A stretch of 64,000 nt of DNA from Erythrobacter longus (GTDB lineage: Bacteria > Pseudomonadota > Alphaproteobacteria > Sphingomonadales > Sphingomonadaceae): assembly GCF_000715015.1 (NCBI RefSeq), contig NZ_JMIW01000001.1, positions 496,001 to 560,000 on the forward strand. The letters run 5' to 3'. The stretch's first letter is position 1. Every line of letters starts with the position of its first letter. The translations under genes and the position numbers were made by a program. The notes under the pieces are model-generated. The model searched no databases and was not told where the DNA came from. It saw only the letters and a program-made list of their open reading frames with translations. This document shows positions 42,130 through 50,674 of this stretch, piece by piece.

Positions 42130-42939
42130 ATGAACGCATCCAATCCCACTTTGAGCTACGAATTGCAGGCGGCCCTGGATTGGTGGCGGCTGGCCGGTGT
42201 GGACAGCGACTTTACCGATGACGCTACGGACTGGCTGGCCCGGTCAAGCGATCTGGGGGCGCAAAATGGGGCAGATGCGGGAGCTGCGGCTGGAACTGGC
42301 GGGCCTGATCAGAAAAAGCCGCTCGGCGGCCCGCTGCGGCAAGAAACACCTCCGGAAGCGGTTGCCGCCAAGCCGGTCAATCTACTGGGCGCGAATCCCC
42401 CGCAAACCTTGGAAGAGTTTCGTGAATGGTGGTTATCTGCGCCCGGTCTTGATGCCATTGGTCCGCGTGGCCGGGTTGCGCCGCGCGGGGGCAGGAACGC
42501 TGAGCTAATGGTTCTGGTGATCGATCCAGAGCAAGGCGACACGAACACGCTGTTAAGCGGGCCGCAAGGGCGGCTTTTGGCGCGAATCATCAAGGCGACC
42601 GGCATTAACCAAGAATCGGTTTATTTCGCCTCTGCCCTGCCCCGGCACACGCCGATGGCGGATACAGCATCGCTTGCCGCGTCTGGAATGGACGAAATCA
42701 CCAAGTTTCACGTTAACCTTGTTTCCCCGCAGAAACTCTTGGCCTTTGGCGCAGGCATTCCACCGCTTTTGGGCCACGGATTAACGAATGACCTCTCGCA
42801 TTTACGCGAAATCAACCGAAAACCCTCACCAATACCGCTGCTTGTTACTGAAGGACTGGACGCCATGATGGCGATGCCCCGTCTAAAGGCAAAATTCTGG
42901 CGGAGATGGATCGAATGGTCGGTCGAGGGAAGACGTTAA
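42130..42939 (+). CDS. Uracil-DNA-glycosylase-like superfamily protein, degenerate
   Basis: The 269-aa product resembles the family 4/5 uracil-DNA glycosylase fold (LMVLVIDPEQGDTNTLLSGPQGRLLARIIKATGI, then MAMPRLKAKFWRRWIEW), but the canonical GEAPG motif reads VIDPEQGD, and it has no cysteine at all, so it cannot carry the 4Fe-4S cluster of family 4/5 enzymes. It may have lost activity or changed substrate. An Ala/Gly/Asp-rich N-terminal region (about 40-80) is probably disordered. The ATG at 42130 is preferred to the TTG at 42121, which is too close to the purine-rich AAGGGGGG site. Next gene begins 5 bp after the stop. Confidence 0.68.
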   Translation: MNASNPTLSYELQAALDWWRLAGVDSDFTDDATDWLARSSDLGAQNGADAGAAAGTGGPDQKKPLGGPLRQETPPEAVAAKPVNLLGANPPQTLEEFREWWLSAPGLDAIGPRGRVAPRGGRNAELMVLVIDPEQGDTNTLLSGPQGRLLARIIKATGINQESVYFASALPRHTPMADTASLAASGMDEITKFHVNLVSPQKLLAFGAGIPPLLGHGLTNDLSHLREINRKPSPIPLLVTEGLDAMMAMPRLKAKFWRRWIEWSVEGRR

Positions 42940-42944
42940 AACAT

Positions 42945-44705
42945 ATGCGCGCACTCATTGCTGGCCTTGCCCTTCTGGGCACCGGTGTTTCCACTTTTGC
43001 ACTGGCCCCGGCTGCGTTGGCCCAAAACGGCAGCCTGGTGGCACAATATGATAGGCAAGACAGTACAATCCCCGCCCAATTGAGCGCGGGCGAACGTCAG
43101 CATTATCAAAACCTCTTCGCAGCGATCGATGCAGAGCGTTGGGATGATGTGCGCGCGATGCTGTCTCAACAAACCGATAGTGTTCTGCATCAGGTCGCGG
43201 TTGCCGAGTTTTACACTCACGCAAACAGCCCCAAAGTGTCTGCCGAGCAGATTTCCGAATGGTTCCGCGACGGGGTTCACTTGCCTCATTCAGAGCAGCT
43301 TGGCCGACTGGGGGCGAAACGCGGGCTTGAAAGGCTCCCCGAATTCCCGAGCGCGATTGATCTTGCCCGCCAGCCCGACATCACGAAACGCATCCGTCCA
43401 CGCACTGTCGATGATGGCACTTTGTCTGCGCAAAGCCGCTCTGCGATCCTTGATGCGATCAAGAACGACGACCCGATGAGCGCATACACGCAGCTTCAGG
43501 AGGCTGAGCCATACCTCAGCGCCGAAGCGCGCGCCGAATGGCGTCAGCGGGTTGCGTGGAGCTTTTATATCGAGAACGATGACCAGAACGCTCTCGCCTT
43601 GGCACAGATGGTTGCCGAAGGATCGGGCGCATGGGTTGCCGAAGGAGAATGGGTCGCGGGCCTTGCTGCATGGCGGCTTGGGTCTTGCCAAGAGGCGGCG
43701 GATGCTTTTGCGCGCGCTGCTGATCGTTCGACCAATGCAGAACTGACTTCAGCGGCGCATTATTGGGCCCATCGCTCACTTGTACGGTGCCGCGAACCGG
43801 GCGCAGCACAAGCGCATCTGGAAAACGCGGCGCGCTATGATGAGACGCTTTATGGGCTGCTTGCCGTTGACCAATTGGGCATTGAAGTGGCCTCTTCTGC
43901 CCCAGCACAGCCGCTTTCCAGCCAGGAATGGGGCGCGATCGCTGACCGGGCCAATATCCGCATCACTGCCGCATTGACAGAGATCGGGCGTCCTGCGCTT
44001 GCGGACGAAGTGTTGCGCCACGAAGCACGCATTGGCCGCGCCCAGGATTACTATTCAGTTGCCAAACTTGCCCGCACGCTTGGCCTTCCATCAACGCAGC
44101 TTTTCATGGCGAATTATGCGCCGCGCGGATATCGCGCTGATCCAGCGCTGCGTTTTCCAGTTGCCCATTGGCAACCCCGCACGGGATGGCGCGTGGACCC
44201 ATCGCTGGCCTTCGCCCACGCGCTGCAAGAAAGCAATTTTCGCGCTGGCGCTGTATCACCAGCAAACGCGCGCGGCCTCATGCAGATCATGCCGGGGACC
44301 GCGCGTGATCATAACCGCAGCCTAAACCTTGGCGCGAGCTATGCCGACCTTAACGACCCAGAGGTCAACCTTGCCTATGGTCAGCAGCACCTTGAAATGC
44401 TGCGCGATAGCGGCGCGACGCAAGGGCTCCTTCCCAAGATCATGGCAGCCTATAACGCCGGGCTTACGCCCGTCAGCCGCTGGAATTATGAGATCAACGA
44501 CCAAGGCGACCCGCTGCTTTGGATGGAATCGATCCCCTATTGGGAAACGCGCGGCTATGTCGCAATCGTGATGCGCAATTACTGGATGTATGAACGCGCC
44601 GCAGGCGTTCCCAGCCCAAGCCGCCGCGCTCTTGCACAAGGCCAGTGGCCGACCTTCCCCATGCCTGCTAGGACCCGCTCTGCACGGATAGACTATCAGC
44701 AGTAG
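42945..44705 (+). CDS. slt: Soluble lytic transglycosylase (Slt70-like)
   Basis: Periplasmic enzyme cutting MurNAc-GlcNAc bonds with 1,6-anhydro formation. The ATG at 42945 begins a clear signal peptide (MRALIAGLALLG, cleavage near ALAQNGS); an ATG at 42906 lies within the preceding gene. The 586-aa product has an alpha-superhelical U-domain (about 40-440) and a C-terminal SLT domain with the catalytic glutamate in FAHALQESNFRAGAVSPANARGLMQIMPGTA. The end is RIDYQQ. It is coupled by a 5-bp gap to the UDG-like gene and followed after 14 bp by moaB. Confidence 0.92.
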   Translation: MRALIAGLALLGTGVSTFALAPAALAQNGSLVAQYDRQDSTIPAQLSAGERQHYQNLFAAIDAERWDDVRAMLSQQTDSVLHQVAVAEFYTHANSPKVSAEQISEWFRDGVHLPHSEQLGRLGAKRGLERLPEFPSAIDLARQPDITKRIRPRTVDDGTLSAQSRSAILDAIKNDDPMSAYTQLQEAEPYLSAEARAEWRQRVAWSFYIENDDQNALALAQMVAEGSGAWVAEGEWVAGLAAWRLGSCQEAADAFARAADRSTNAELTSAAHYWAHRSLVRCREPGAAQAHLENAARYDETLYGLLAVDQLGIEVASSAPAQPLSSQEWGAIADRANIRITAALTEIGRPALADEVLRHEARIGRAQDYYSVAKLARTLGLPSTQLFMANYAPRGYRADPALRFPVAHWQPRTGWRVDPSLAFAHALQESNFRAGAVSPANARGLMQIMPGTARDHNRSLNLGASYADLNDPEVNLAYGQQHLEMLRDSGATQGLLPKIMAAYNAGLTPVSRWNYEINDQGDPLLWMESIPYWETRGYVAIVMRNYWMYERAAGVPSPSRRALAQGQWPTFPMPARTRSARIDYQQ

Positions 44706-44719
44706 CAGGAACTAAAGCA

Positions 44720-45250
44720 GTGGCGATTGACCAAGCCCGCCCCTTCACCCCGATCAATATCGCTGTCCTCACCGTCTCGGACACACGCACGCCGGAAACC
44801 GACACATCGGGCGATATTCTAGCTGCACGGGTAGAGGGTGCAGGCCACACACTGGCCGCTCGCACCATCGTTAAAGACGATGCGAAATTGCTTGCCGCGC
44901 AGTTTGATCAGTGGATCGAAAACGAGCAGATCGACGCCATCATCTCCACCGGAGGCACTGGCCTCACCGGCCGCGATGTGACGCCAGAAGCCTTCGCCCG
45001 GATAGAGGGCGCGCGCGATATTCCCGGATTTGGCGAACTGTTCCGCTGGCTCAGCTTTAAAAGCATCGGCACAAGCACGGTCCAGTCACGCGCCTGCGCC
45101 ATTGTCGCGCGCGGAACCTATCTCTTTGCCCTGCCCGGCTCCAACGGAGCGGTCAAAGACGGCTGGGACGGCATCCTCGCCGAGCAATTGGACAGCCGCA
45201 ATCGCCCCTGCAATTTTGTGGAATTGATGCCGAGATTACTAGAGACATAG
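44720..45250 (+). CDS. moaB: Molybdenum cofactor biosynthesis protein B (MoaB/MogA fold)
   Basis: Molybdopterin adenylyltransferase-type protein of 176 aa. Motifs are IAVLTVSDTRTPETDTSGDIL, DAIISTGGTGLTGRDVTPEAF and the GTYLFALPGSNGAVKDGWD substrate region. A GTG start at 44720 is preceded by AGGA. No other moa gene is in the window. It ends 28 bp before the radical SAM gene, but that gap holds a LexA-type box, so the next gene has its own promoter. Confidence 0.92.
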   Translation: MAIDQARPFTPINIAVLTVSDTRTPETDTSGDILAARVEGAGHTLAARTIVKDDAKLLAAQFDQWIENEQIDAIISTGGTGLTGRDVTPEAFARIEGARDIPGFGELFRWLSFKSIGTSTVQSRACAIVARGTYLFALPGSNGAVKDGWDGILAEQLDSRNRPCNFVELMPRLLET

Positions 45251-45258
45251 GGACTTTT

Positions 45259-45273
45259 GTTCTATATATGTTC
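45259..45273 (+). promoter_or_regulatory. Probable LexA SOS box (GTTC-N7-GTTC) at the radical SAM gene
   Basis: The direct repeat GTTC-TATATAT-GTTC matches the alphaproteobacterial LexA consensus exactly. Its spacer, TATATAT, could be the promoter -10 element, 10-16 bases before the ATG at 45279. No ribosome-binding site precedes that ATG, so transcription might start near the ATG and give a leaderless message. The second GTTC also pairs with a downstream GAGAAC (TGTTCTC-N5-GAGAACA, 45269-45287). Confidence 0.6.
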
Positions 45274-45278
45274 TCCAC

Positions 45279-46388
45279 ATGAGAACAACAGAACATCCCG
45301 ATGCACAGCATGGACGCGGCGCGGCTTCTGCCAAGGTTCCCACACGCTTTGGCCTCGCAAGCCGGGAGACCGATGGCGATTGGCGTGACTATGTGGCGGG
45401 CCTTGGCGTGGATGATGCGCCGCCGGTCAAACTGCGCACCCATGTCACGGAAGAACACCCCAAGACGATCCTCTCGTTCAACTCCTCACCAGACATCCCC
45501 TTTGACCGCTCGATCAACGCCTATCGGGGGTGCGAGCATGGCTGTGTCTATTGCTATGCGCGCCCGACCCATGCCTATCACGATTTGTCGCCGGGGCTCG
45601 ATTTTGAAACGCAGCTGTTCGCCAAGCCCGGTGCAGCAGAGCTTTTGCGCAAGACACTGAACAAGCGCGGATACAAGCCAGCGCCGATTGCACTTGGCAC
45701 CAACACCGATCCGTATCAGCCGATTGAAAAACGGTATGAGATCACGCGTGAGATTTTGGAAGTGTGCCTTGATGCGCGCCATCCGGTGACGATCACAACG
45801 AAGTCTGACCGCGTGCTTCGCGATGCGGATATTCTGGAGGAGATGGCGCAGGCCAATCTGGTCGCGGTGGCTATTTCTGTGACCACCCTTGATGCAAAGC
45901 TCTCAAGCAAGCTTGAGCCGCGCTGTGCCACTCCGGCGAAGCGGATTGCGGCGCTGGGCAAGCTTATAGAGCACGGCGTTCCGGTGCATTGCTCGGTTTC
46001 CCCCATCATCCCCGCGATTACGGATGAATTTATGGAAGGGATTATCGAGGCGGCGGCGGGCGTCGGGGTTAAAAGCGCCAATTGGATACCCTTGCGCCTT
46101 CCCCATGAAGTCGCCCCGCTTTTCCGCGAATGGCTCGCCGTGCATTATCCCGACCGCGCAAGCAAAGTCATGCGCATTGTCCAATCAATCAGAGGGGGAA
46201 AAGACAACGATCCCGACTTCTTCACCCGCATGAAGCCTACAGGCGTATGGGCAGACATGTTCCGCGCCCGTTTTCGCATAGCATGCAAGCGCAGCGGTGT
46301 TGGTCATGGTAAGACCGCGCCAAGATTTGAGCTGGATTGTTCGAAGTTTCGACCACCAGAATTGGGCGGTCAGATGCGGTTACTTTGA
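45279..46388 (+). CDS. PA0069-family radical SAM protein (SPL-like)
   Basis: Radical SAM enzyme of 369 aa related to spore photoproduct lyase. The N-terminal RGAASAKVPTRFG motif supports the start. The cluster-binding CX3CX2C is in RGCEHGCVYCYARPTH, followed by FETQLFAKPGAAELLRK, the SAM-binding TNTDPYQPIEK, and SVTTLDAKLSSKLEP. Members are widespread in bacteria without spores and their substrate is unknown; the LexA-type box just upstream suggests a DNA-damage role, which is inference. The C-terminus has only scattered cysteines, with no extra cluster. Confidence 0.88.
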   Translation: MRTTEHPDAQHGRGAASAKVPTRFGLASRETDGDWRDYVAGLGVDDAPPVKLRTHVTEEHPKTILSFNSSPDIPFDRSINAYRGCEHGCVYCYARPTHAYHDLSPGLDFETQLFAKPGAAELLRKTLNKRGYKPAPIALGTNTDPYQPIEKRYEITREILEVCLDARHPVTITTKSDRVLRDADILEEMAQANLVAVAISVTTLDAKLSSKLEPRCATPAKRIAALGKLIEHGVPVHCSVSPIIPAITDEFMEGIIEAAAGVGVKSANWIPLRLPHEVAPLFREWLAVHYPDRASKVMRIVQSIRGGKDNDPDFFTRMKPTGVWADMFRARFRIACKRSGVGHGKTAPRFELDCSKFRPPELGGQMRLL

Positions 46389-46532
46389 TGCATCTCAATT
46401 ATTTTGGTCACCAAATGTGGAAATACACTCATAACGGCGCTCTTCGGGACCGGTTTAACTCTAAATTAACCCCGTTTAAGGACTCGCTAAGTAAATCGAC
46501 GTATGAACGTCTTGTAACTGGGGGTGCAGACC

Positions 46533-46694
46533 ATGACAGAAGCAACAGATCCAAAGAACGAGGAACAATCTGATCGTCGCAAAGGCGATCGAAGACAAGG
46601 CGACCGCGGCGTCGAGGATCGTCGCAAGGGTGAACGTCGCCAGAGCAATGAGCCATATTCCGGACCTGAGCGGCGGAAGCATCCGCGGGGTTAA
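46533..46694 (+). CDS. Small highly charged RR-repeat protein
   Basis: A 53-aa open frame starting ATG at 46533 with a strong GGGGG site about 12 bases upstream. The product is very basic with repeated RRKGDRR, DRRKGERR and PERRKHPRG elements, and no hydrophobic segment. Short DRR-x-GERR-type proteins occur in many proteobacteria, but I know no function. It is too short to be recognised by family length, and the call rests on codon use, the ribosome site and internal repetition. Confidence 0.55.
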   Translation: MTEATDPKNEEQSDRRKGDRRQGDRGVEDRRKGERRQSNEPYSGPERRKHPRG

Positions 46695-46783
46695 AGCATT
46701 GCACAAAGCTGCGGGCGCAGTCGTGATAAGTATAGGCTCGGTTTCTCCGGGATTAGAACGCGGCCCTCCGGATCGCAGCGACT

Positions 46784-47611
46784 TTAGTATGCGTCAGCAG
46801 AATTGATGACCAGCGTATCGGCATCAAGATAGCGGAGCAGATCACTGGTGACGCTGCCGATTGTGGCCTGACGAAACCCGCTTGCGCCGTGACTTCCCAA
46901 AACGACAAGCGCGGACGGATTGAGTGCTAACCCCTGGCGCAAAGCTTCCACCGCATCACCGCGAACAAGCTGAGTGGTTGCATCAGCGAGGTTGCTGTTG
47001 CGGGCCACCAGCTCTTTCATAAACGTGGCCATTGACGCCTTGCTCTCGGCTTCGATTTCATCGGCGACATAGGCGTCCTTGTTAAACGCCTGGAACGGGA
47101 CGCTCCACGCATGCATGATATGAAAGCGCGCTTCGGGAAACATTTCGGCAGCGGTCAGGATAGCGTGGGCTGAACCAGGTGAAAAATCGGTTCCTGCGAC
47201 GATCTCCTGATATTCTTCGTTCGCCCGCGCCTTAACCACCAGGACAGGCTTGGTGACGGAACGAAGGATGTAATCGACCGCGGTCCCTAGGAAAAAGTCG
47301 CCGAGAGAGTTGTAACGCGCCGGCCCGACCAGCAGCATGTCGGCACCGCCTTCTTCACACGCCCGCGCAATTGCTGGCGGAACGGAGCCGGACGGGTAGA
47401 GAAACGTGACATCTTCATCCGATCCCGAAAGGCCGGTTGCGCAGCGCATTTTTCGGTCAAGCTCAACCTCGTCAGGCGCGTCATCGACCGGCAGAGCGGT
47501 AGCGTGGATAATGCAAAGCTTCCCGCCCAATTGTCGCTGGAGCATCTTTGCACGGTCAATCGCCCTGTCAGCACGGGGGCTAAAATCTGTCGCAACGGCA
47601 ATGCGTAGCAT
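46784..47611 (-). CDS. Tandem universal stress protein (UspA-type)
   Basis: The 275-aa product holds two Usp domains: the first begins MLRIAVATDFSPRADRAIDRAKML, the second EYQEIVAGTDFSPGSAHAILTAAEM, and each ends in the ATP-binding-type pattern (GADMLLVGPARYNSLGDFFLGT; ALVVLGSHGASGFRQATIGSVTSDLLR). Only the second repeat has a clear G-x2-G-x9-G(S/T) phosphate loop. The ATG at 47611 is chosen over an in-frame ATG at 47632 which lacks the domain start. A perfect 18-bp palindrome lies about 100 bp upstream. Confidence 0.9.
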   Translation of the reverse strand: MLRIAVATDFSPRADRAIDRAKMLQRQLGGKLCIIHATALPVDDAPDEVELDRKMRCATGLSGSDEDVTFLYPSGSVPPAIARACEEGGADMLLVGPARYNSLGDFFLGTAVDYILRSVTKPVLVVKARANEEYQEIVAGTDFSPGSAHAILTAAEMFPEARFHIMHAWSVPFQAFNKDAYVADEIEAESKASMATFMKELVARNSNLADATTQLVRGDAVEALRQGLALNPSALVVLGSHGASGFRQATIGSVTSDLLRYLDADTLVINSADAY

Positions 47612-47709
47612 AAGGGGTATCCTCTCACACATGGAATCCTAGTGTAAAGGTATCAGAGCACTTGGTTCAGGCAAGCTTAGTGGACACAGTCGGGTGCTGC
47701 TTTATTTAC

Positions 47710-47727
47710 CTAGGCCATATGGCCTAG
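47710..47727. promoter_or_regulatory. Perfect 18-bp palindrome CTAGGCCATATGGCCTAG
   Basis: The sequence is self-complementary over all 18 bases. It lies 11 bp beyond the DUF1330 stop and about 100 bp upstream of the universal stress protein start, both on the minus strand. There is no T-run on either side, so an operator is more likely than a terminator. No binding protein is known to me. Confidence 0.4.
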
Positions 47728-47738
47728 CGACCTCTACC

Positions 47739-48179
47739 TCACCCAAAGCCCCCGCCAGCCTCGCCCGGCTTAAACCGCATCAATCGGCTGTCGAGCAGTG
47801 CCGCTGTCCGGTTCACCACGGCAAGCTGGTAATCCGGGTCCTTGATCATCGCAAAGAACGCGCCCGAATTGGGGTATTCGGCTACAAAGCCATCATGCCA
47901 GACCTTGTCGTCGGGCTCCGGCCCTGTGACCATCGTCTGGAATGCCCCTCGCCAGACCACTTTGCCGCCGACGCCTGCGAAGATGGCGTGTGAGGTCTTG
48001 CCGTATTCTTCATAAGCCCGCCGCCCGGTCCAGCCATTGCCGTGGTGCTCATGGCCTTGCGGATACTCGGCAAGCTCGCGATACCGCAGCAGGTTGAGCA
48101 TATGGATCGGCTCATCACGCGGGAGGTCTTTGAACGCCTGAAAGTTGGTAGGGCTCGGGTCGATATAGGCTTTGGCCAT
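47739..48179 (-). CDS. DUF1330 domain protein
   Basis: Ferredoxin-like alpha+beta barrel protein of 146 aa with the family's start MAKAYIDPSPTNFQAFKDL, GGKVVWRGAFQTMV and the C-terminal HDGFVAEYPNSGAFFAMIKDPDYQLAVVNRTAAL. DUF1330 proteins have no firmly known reaction. The end of the protein is Gly/Ala-rich. It is separated by 45 bp from the upstream DUF411 gene; that gap has two imperfect copies of GCTTTGTATCC. Confidence 0.85.
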   Translation of the reverse strand: MAKAYIDPSPTNFQAFKDLPRDEPIHMLNLLRYRELAEYPQGHEHHGNGWTGRRAYEEYGKTSHAIFAGVGGKVVWRGAFQTMVTGPEPDDKVWHDGFVAEYPNSGAFFAMIKDPDYQLAVVNRTAALLDSRLMRFKPGEAGGGFG

Positions 48180-48224
48180 GTTTTGTATCCCTGTGCTTTG
48201 TATCCTGATGCTTTGGCCGCGCCG

Positions 48225-48695
48225 TTACGAGGCAGCGGGGCCGTGGGTTGCCCAGATACGGTGGCGGCCATCGCGCATGATCAACACCACTTGATAACGT
48301 TCCACGCGGCTGCCCTGCTCCATTCCGGGTGAACCAATTGGCATTCCCGGAACGCTGAGCCCGACGGCAGCGGGGCGCTCGGCAAGCAGGCGTTTGATGT
48401 CTTCGGCGGGCACATGGCCCTCGATCACATAGCCTTCGACCATGGCAGTGTGACACCCGCGCAAGTTTCGAGGCACCCCTGCGGCATCGGCAACTGGATT
48501 AAGGTCATCGACATTGCGCACCTGCATGGTGAAGCCTGCTGCTTCCATCCGTTCCACCCAAACCGCACAGCATCCGCACCACGCAGTCTTTGCCACGTCG
48601 ATCACGCTCGCTGCGGCAGAGGATGTGCAAGCCAGCAAGGCAAAAGGCGCCATCACGGCGGCAAAGCGGGAATGCGCGCGTCTCATGGTACTCAT
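48225..48695 (-). CDS. DUF411 exported metal-binding-type protein
   Basis: The 156-aa product has a signal peptide (FAAVMAPFALLACTSSAAA, either a type-I site after AAA or a lipobox at LLAC) followed by the DUF411 signature VAKTAWCGCCAVWVERMEAAGF, with paired cysteines, and ending GRHRIWATHGPAAS. Family members are often next to copper-resistance genes; no such genes are here. The start overlaps the upstream ligase stop as ATGA. Confidence 0.85.
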   Translation of the reverse strand: MSTMRRAHSRFAAVMAPFALLACTSSAAASVIDVAKTAWCGCCAVWVERMEAAGFTMQVRNVDDLNPVADAAGVPRNLRGCHTAMVEGYVIEGHVPAEDIKRLLAERPAAVGLSVPGMPIGSPGMEQGSRVERYQVVLIMRDGRHRIWATHGPAAS

Positions 48696-50302
48696 CCTTC
48701 CAGTTTGTAGTCAGAGAACCGCTCGCGCAGGTCTTTCTTCGAAATCTTGCCGGTTGCTGTGTGCGGGATATCGTCCACGAACTCGACTGCATCGGGCAAC
48801 CACCACTTGGCGATCAGCGGTTTTAGATGCTCGACGATCTCTTCGCCGGTCACAGTTGACCCCTCATTACGGACCACAAACAACACGGGCCGCTCGTCCC
48901 ATTTGGAGTGGTACATACCCACACACGCCGCCTCGGCAACTTCGGGGTGGCCAACGGCCGCGTTTTCAAGCTCGACCGAGCTGATCCATTCGCCGCCTGA
49001 TTTGATCACATCCTTGGTGCGGTCGGTCAGTTGAAGCGTGCCGTCCGGGTGGATGATGCCAACGTCGCCTGTGTCGAACCAGCCATCGTTATTGGTCGCA
49101 TCGGCCTCGGCCTTCAGATAGCGGCGGATGATCCAAGGCCCACGGATTTGCAGCGCGCCAGATGCCACGCCGTCACGGGGCAATTCGGTGGTCATATCGT
49201 CAAGATCCACAATCCGCAGTTCTACGCCGAAGATTGGCCGTCCCTGCATCGCGGTCTTGTCGACCTTCTCCTCGAAGCTGAGCTGATCCCAGTCCCAGGT
49301 CGGCCCGCCAACGGTGCCAATCGGCGATGTCTCGGTCATGCCCCATGCATGCTGCACCCGCGTGCCGTTTTTCATCAGGCGCTCGATCATAAAGCGCGGA
49401 CAGGCGGAACCGCCAATGGTTGCAGCCTTCAAAGGCGGCAAATCAAGGCCTTCTTTATCGCAATATTGGAAGTGGGCAAGCCATACGGTGGGCACGTCTG
49501 CGCTATCGGTCACGCCTTCGCGCAGCATGAGTTCGTGCAGCACCGCAGGGTCGTTGACGGCAGAGAATACGAACTTAACCCCCGCCATAGCGCCCGCATA
49601 GGGGAGCCCCCAAGAGGCTGCGTGGAACATCGGGACAACCGGCAACATGACCGACGCGCTTGAGAAATTGAACGCAGCGGGCTGTAAACCGGCCTGCGCG
49701 TGCATCATGGTTGAGCGGTGCTCGTACTGGACGCCTTTGGGATTGCCGGTCGTGCCCGAGGTATAACAGATCATGCAAGGATCGCGTTCATCGCCCAGAT
49801 ACCACTCATACTCGCCATTTTGCGAACCAATCCAATCCTCAAACGATTGCGTATGTTCGCCTGAATCGTAGCAGATATAGTGCTCGACCGTGGTCCAGCG
49901 GTCTTTCATCTTGTCGACGATTGGCTGGAATGCGGCATCGTACAAAAGCACGCGGTCCTCTGCGTGGGTTACGATGTATTCAAGCTGATCCTCGAACAGG
50001 CGCGGGTTTACGGTGTGGAGCACCCCGCCCATGCCAGCGACCCCGTACCAGCTGACAAGGTGGCGCGAGTGGTTCATCGCAAGGCTGGCAACGCGTTCAC
50101 CCGGCTTGATGCCGAGCGCTTCCAAAGCCTGCGCCATCTTCAACGCATCGCGGCGGATGCCCGCCCAATCGGTGCGGGTCTCGCTTCCGTCGGCCCAGCG
50201 GGTCACAATTTCGCGCGAGCCTGCCTCGCGGGCTGCGTGATCAATCACATGGGTGATCCGCATCGACCAATCTTGCATCGCACCAAGGGTTTGCGTGGGC
50301 AT
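48692..50302 (-). CDS. fadD: Long-chain fatty-acid--CoA ligase (AMP-forming)
   Basis: ANL enzyme of 536 aa. It has the P-loop MICYTSGTTGNPKGVQYEH, motifs VPMFHAASWGLPYAGAM, HAWGMTETSPIGTVG, DGWFDTGDVGIIHPDGTLQLTDRTKDVIKSGGEWISSVELE, and the catalytic C-terminal lysine (ATGKISKKDLRERF). It probably activates long or medium-chain fatty acids; substrate range is not deducible. The ATG at 50302 has a strong AGGAG site; an in-frame ATG at 50365 lacks one. The symbol is by family. Confidence 0.9.
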   Translation of the reverse strand: MPTQTLGAMQDWSMRITHVIDHAAREAGSREIVTRWADGSETRTDWAGIRRDALKMAQALEALGIKPGERVASLAMNHSRHLVSWYGVAGMGGVLHTVNPRLFEDQLEYIVTHAEDRVLLYDAAFQPIVDKMKDRWTTVEHYICYDSGEHTQSFEDWIGSQNGEYEWYLGDERDPCMICYTSGTTGNPKGVQYEHRSTMMHAQAGLQPAAFNFSSASVMLPVVPMFHAASWGLPYAGAMAGVKFVFSAVNDPAVLHELMLREGVTDSADVPTVWLAHFQYCDKEGLDLPPLKAATIGGSACPRFMIERLMKNGTRVQHAWGMTETSPIGTVGGPTWDWDQLSFEEKVDKTAMQGRPIFGVELRIVDLDDMTTELPRDGVASGALQIRGPWIIRRYLKAEADATNNDGWFDTGDVGIIHPDGTLQLTDRTKDVIKSGGEWISSVELENAAVGHPEVAEAACVGMYHSKWDERPVLFVVRNEGSTVTGEEIVEHLKPLIAKWWLPDAVEFVDDIPHTATGKISKKDLRERFSDYKLEG

Positions 50303-50674
50303 GGGGTTTTCTCTCCTCAATTGCATAATGCATCCATCCAGACGCACGAATTTACGCAGCGACAATGGCGCGCACGATTACCCTTTGCAATCATCATGTT
50401 TTCCCGAGAAGGCATTGGAGCGTAGCGGGATGGTCAGACCCGACATTCTGGCTCAATGGACAATTGCCCTGATTTCCAATCCTAGCTCTCGAGTTTCTCC
50501 AAACAGCCCTGTCAATTCGGCGCTGCTGGAGCACAGGTGATCTCAAATCGAACAATTGGAAGCAAATGGAGCAAGATTTTTCACGAATTTTCAGTATTTT
50601 TTGAACGATATGAGTAATAGAGAGTACCTTGGGTCTTAACCCCCCTCCCCCCCGAACAAAACAAAGGGCATATC
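50303..50674. promoter_or_regulatory. Divergent intergenic region between fatty-acyl-CoA ligase and ompA
   Basis: This 372-bp region holds the promoters of the ligase (minus) and ompA (plus). I see no coding sequence. The ompA-proximal part is AT-rich with runs of T, then a C-rich tract (C6-T-C7 at 50640-50653), then AAAGGG before the GTG start. A slippage-prone tract so close to the ribosome site could affect expression. I could not assign core promoter boxes. Confidence 0.45.
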
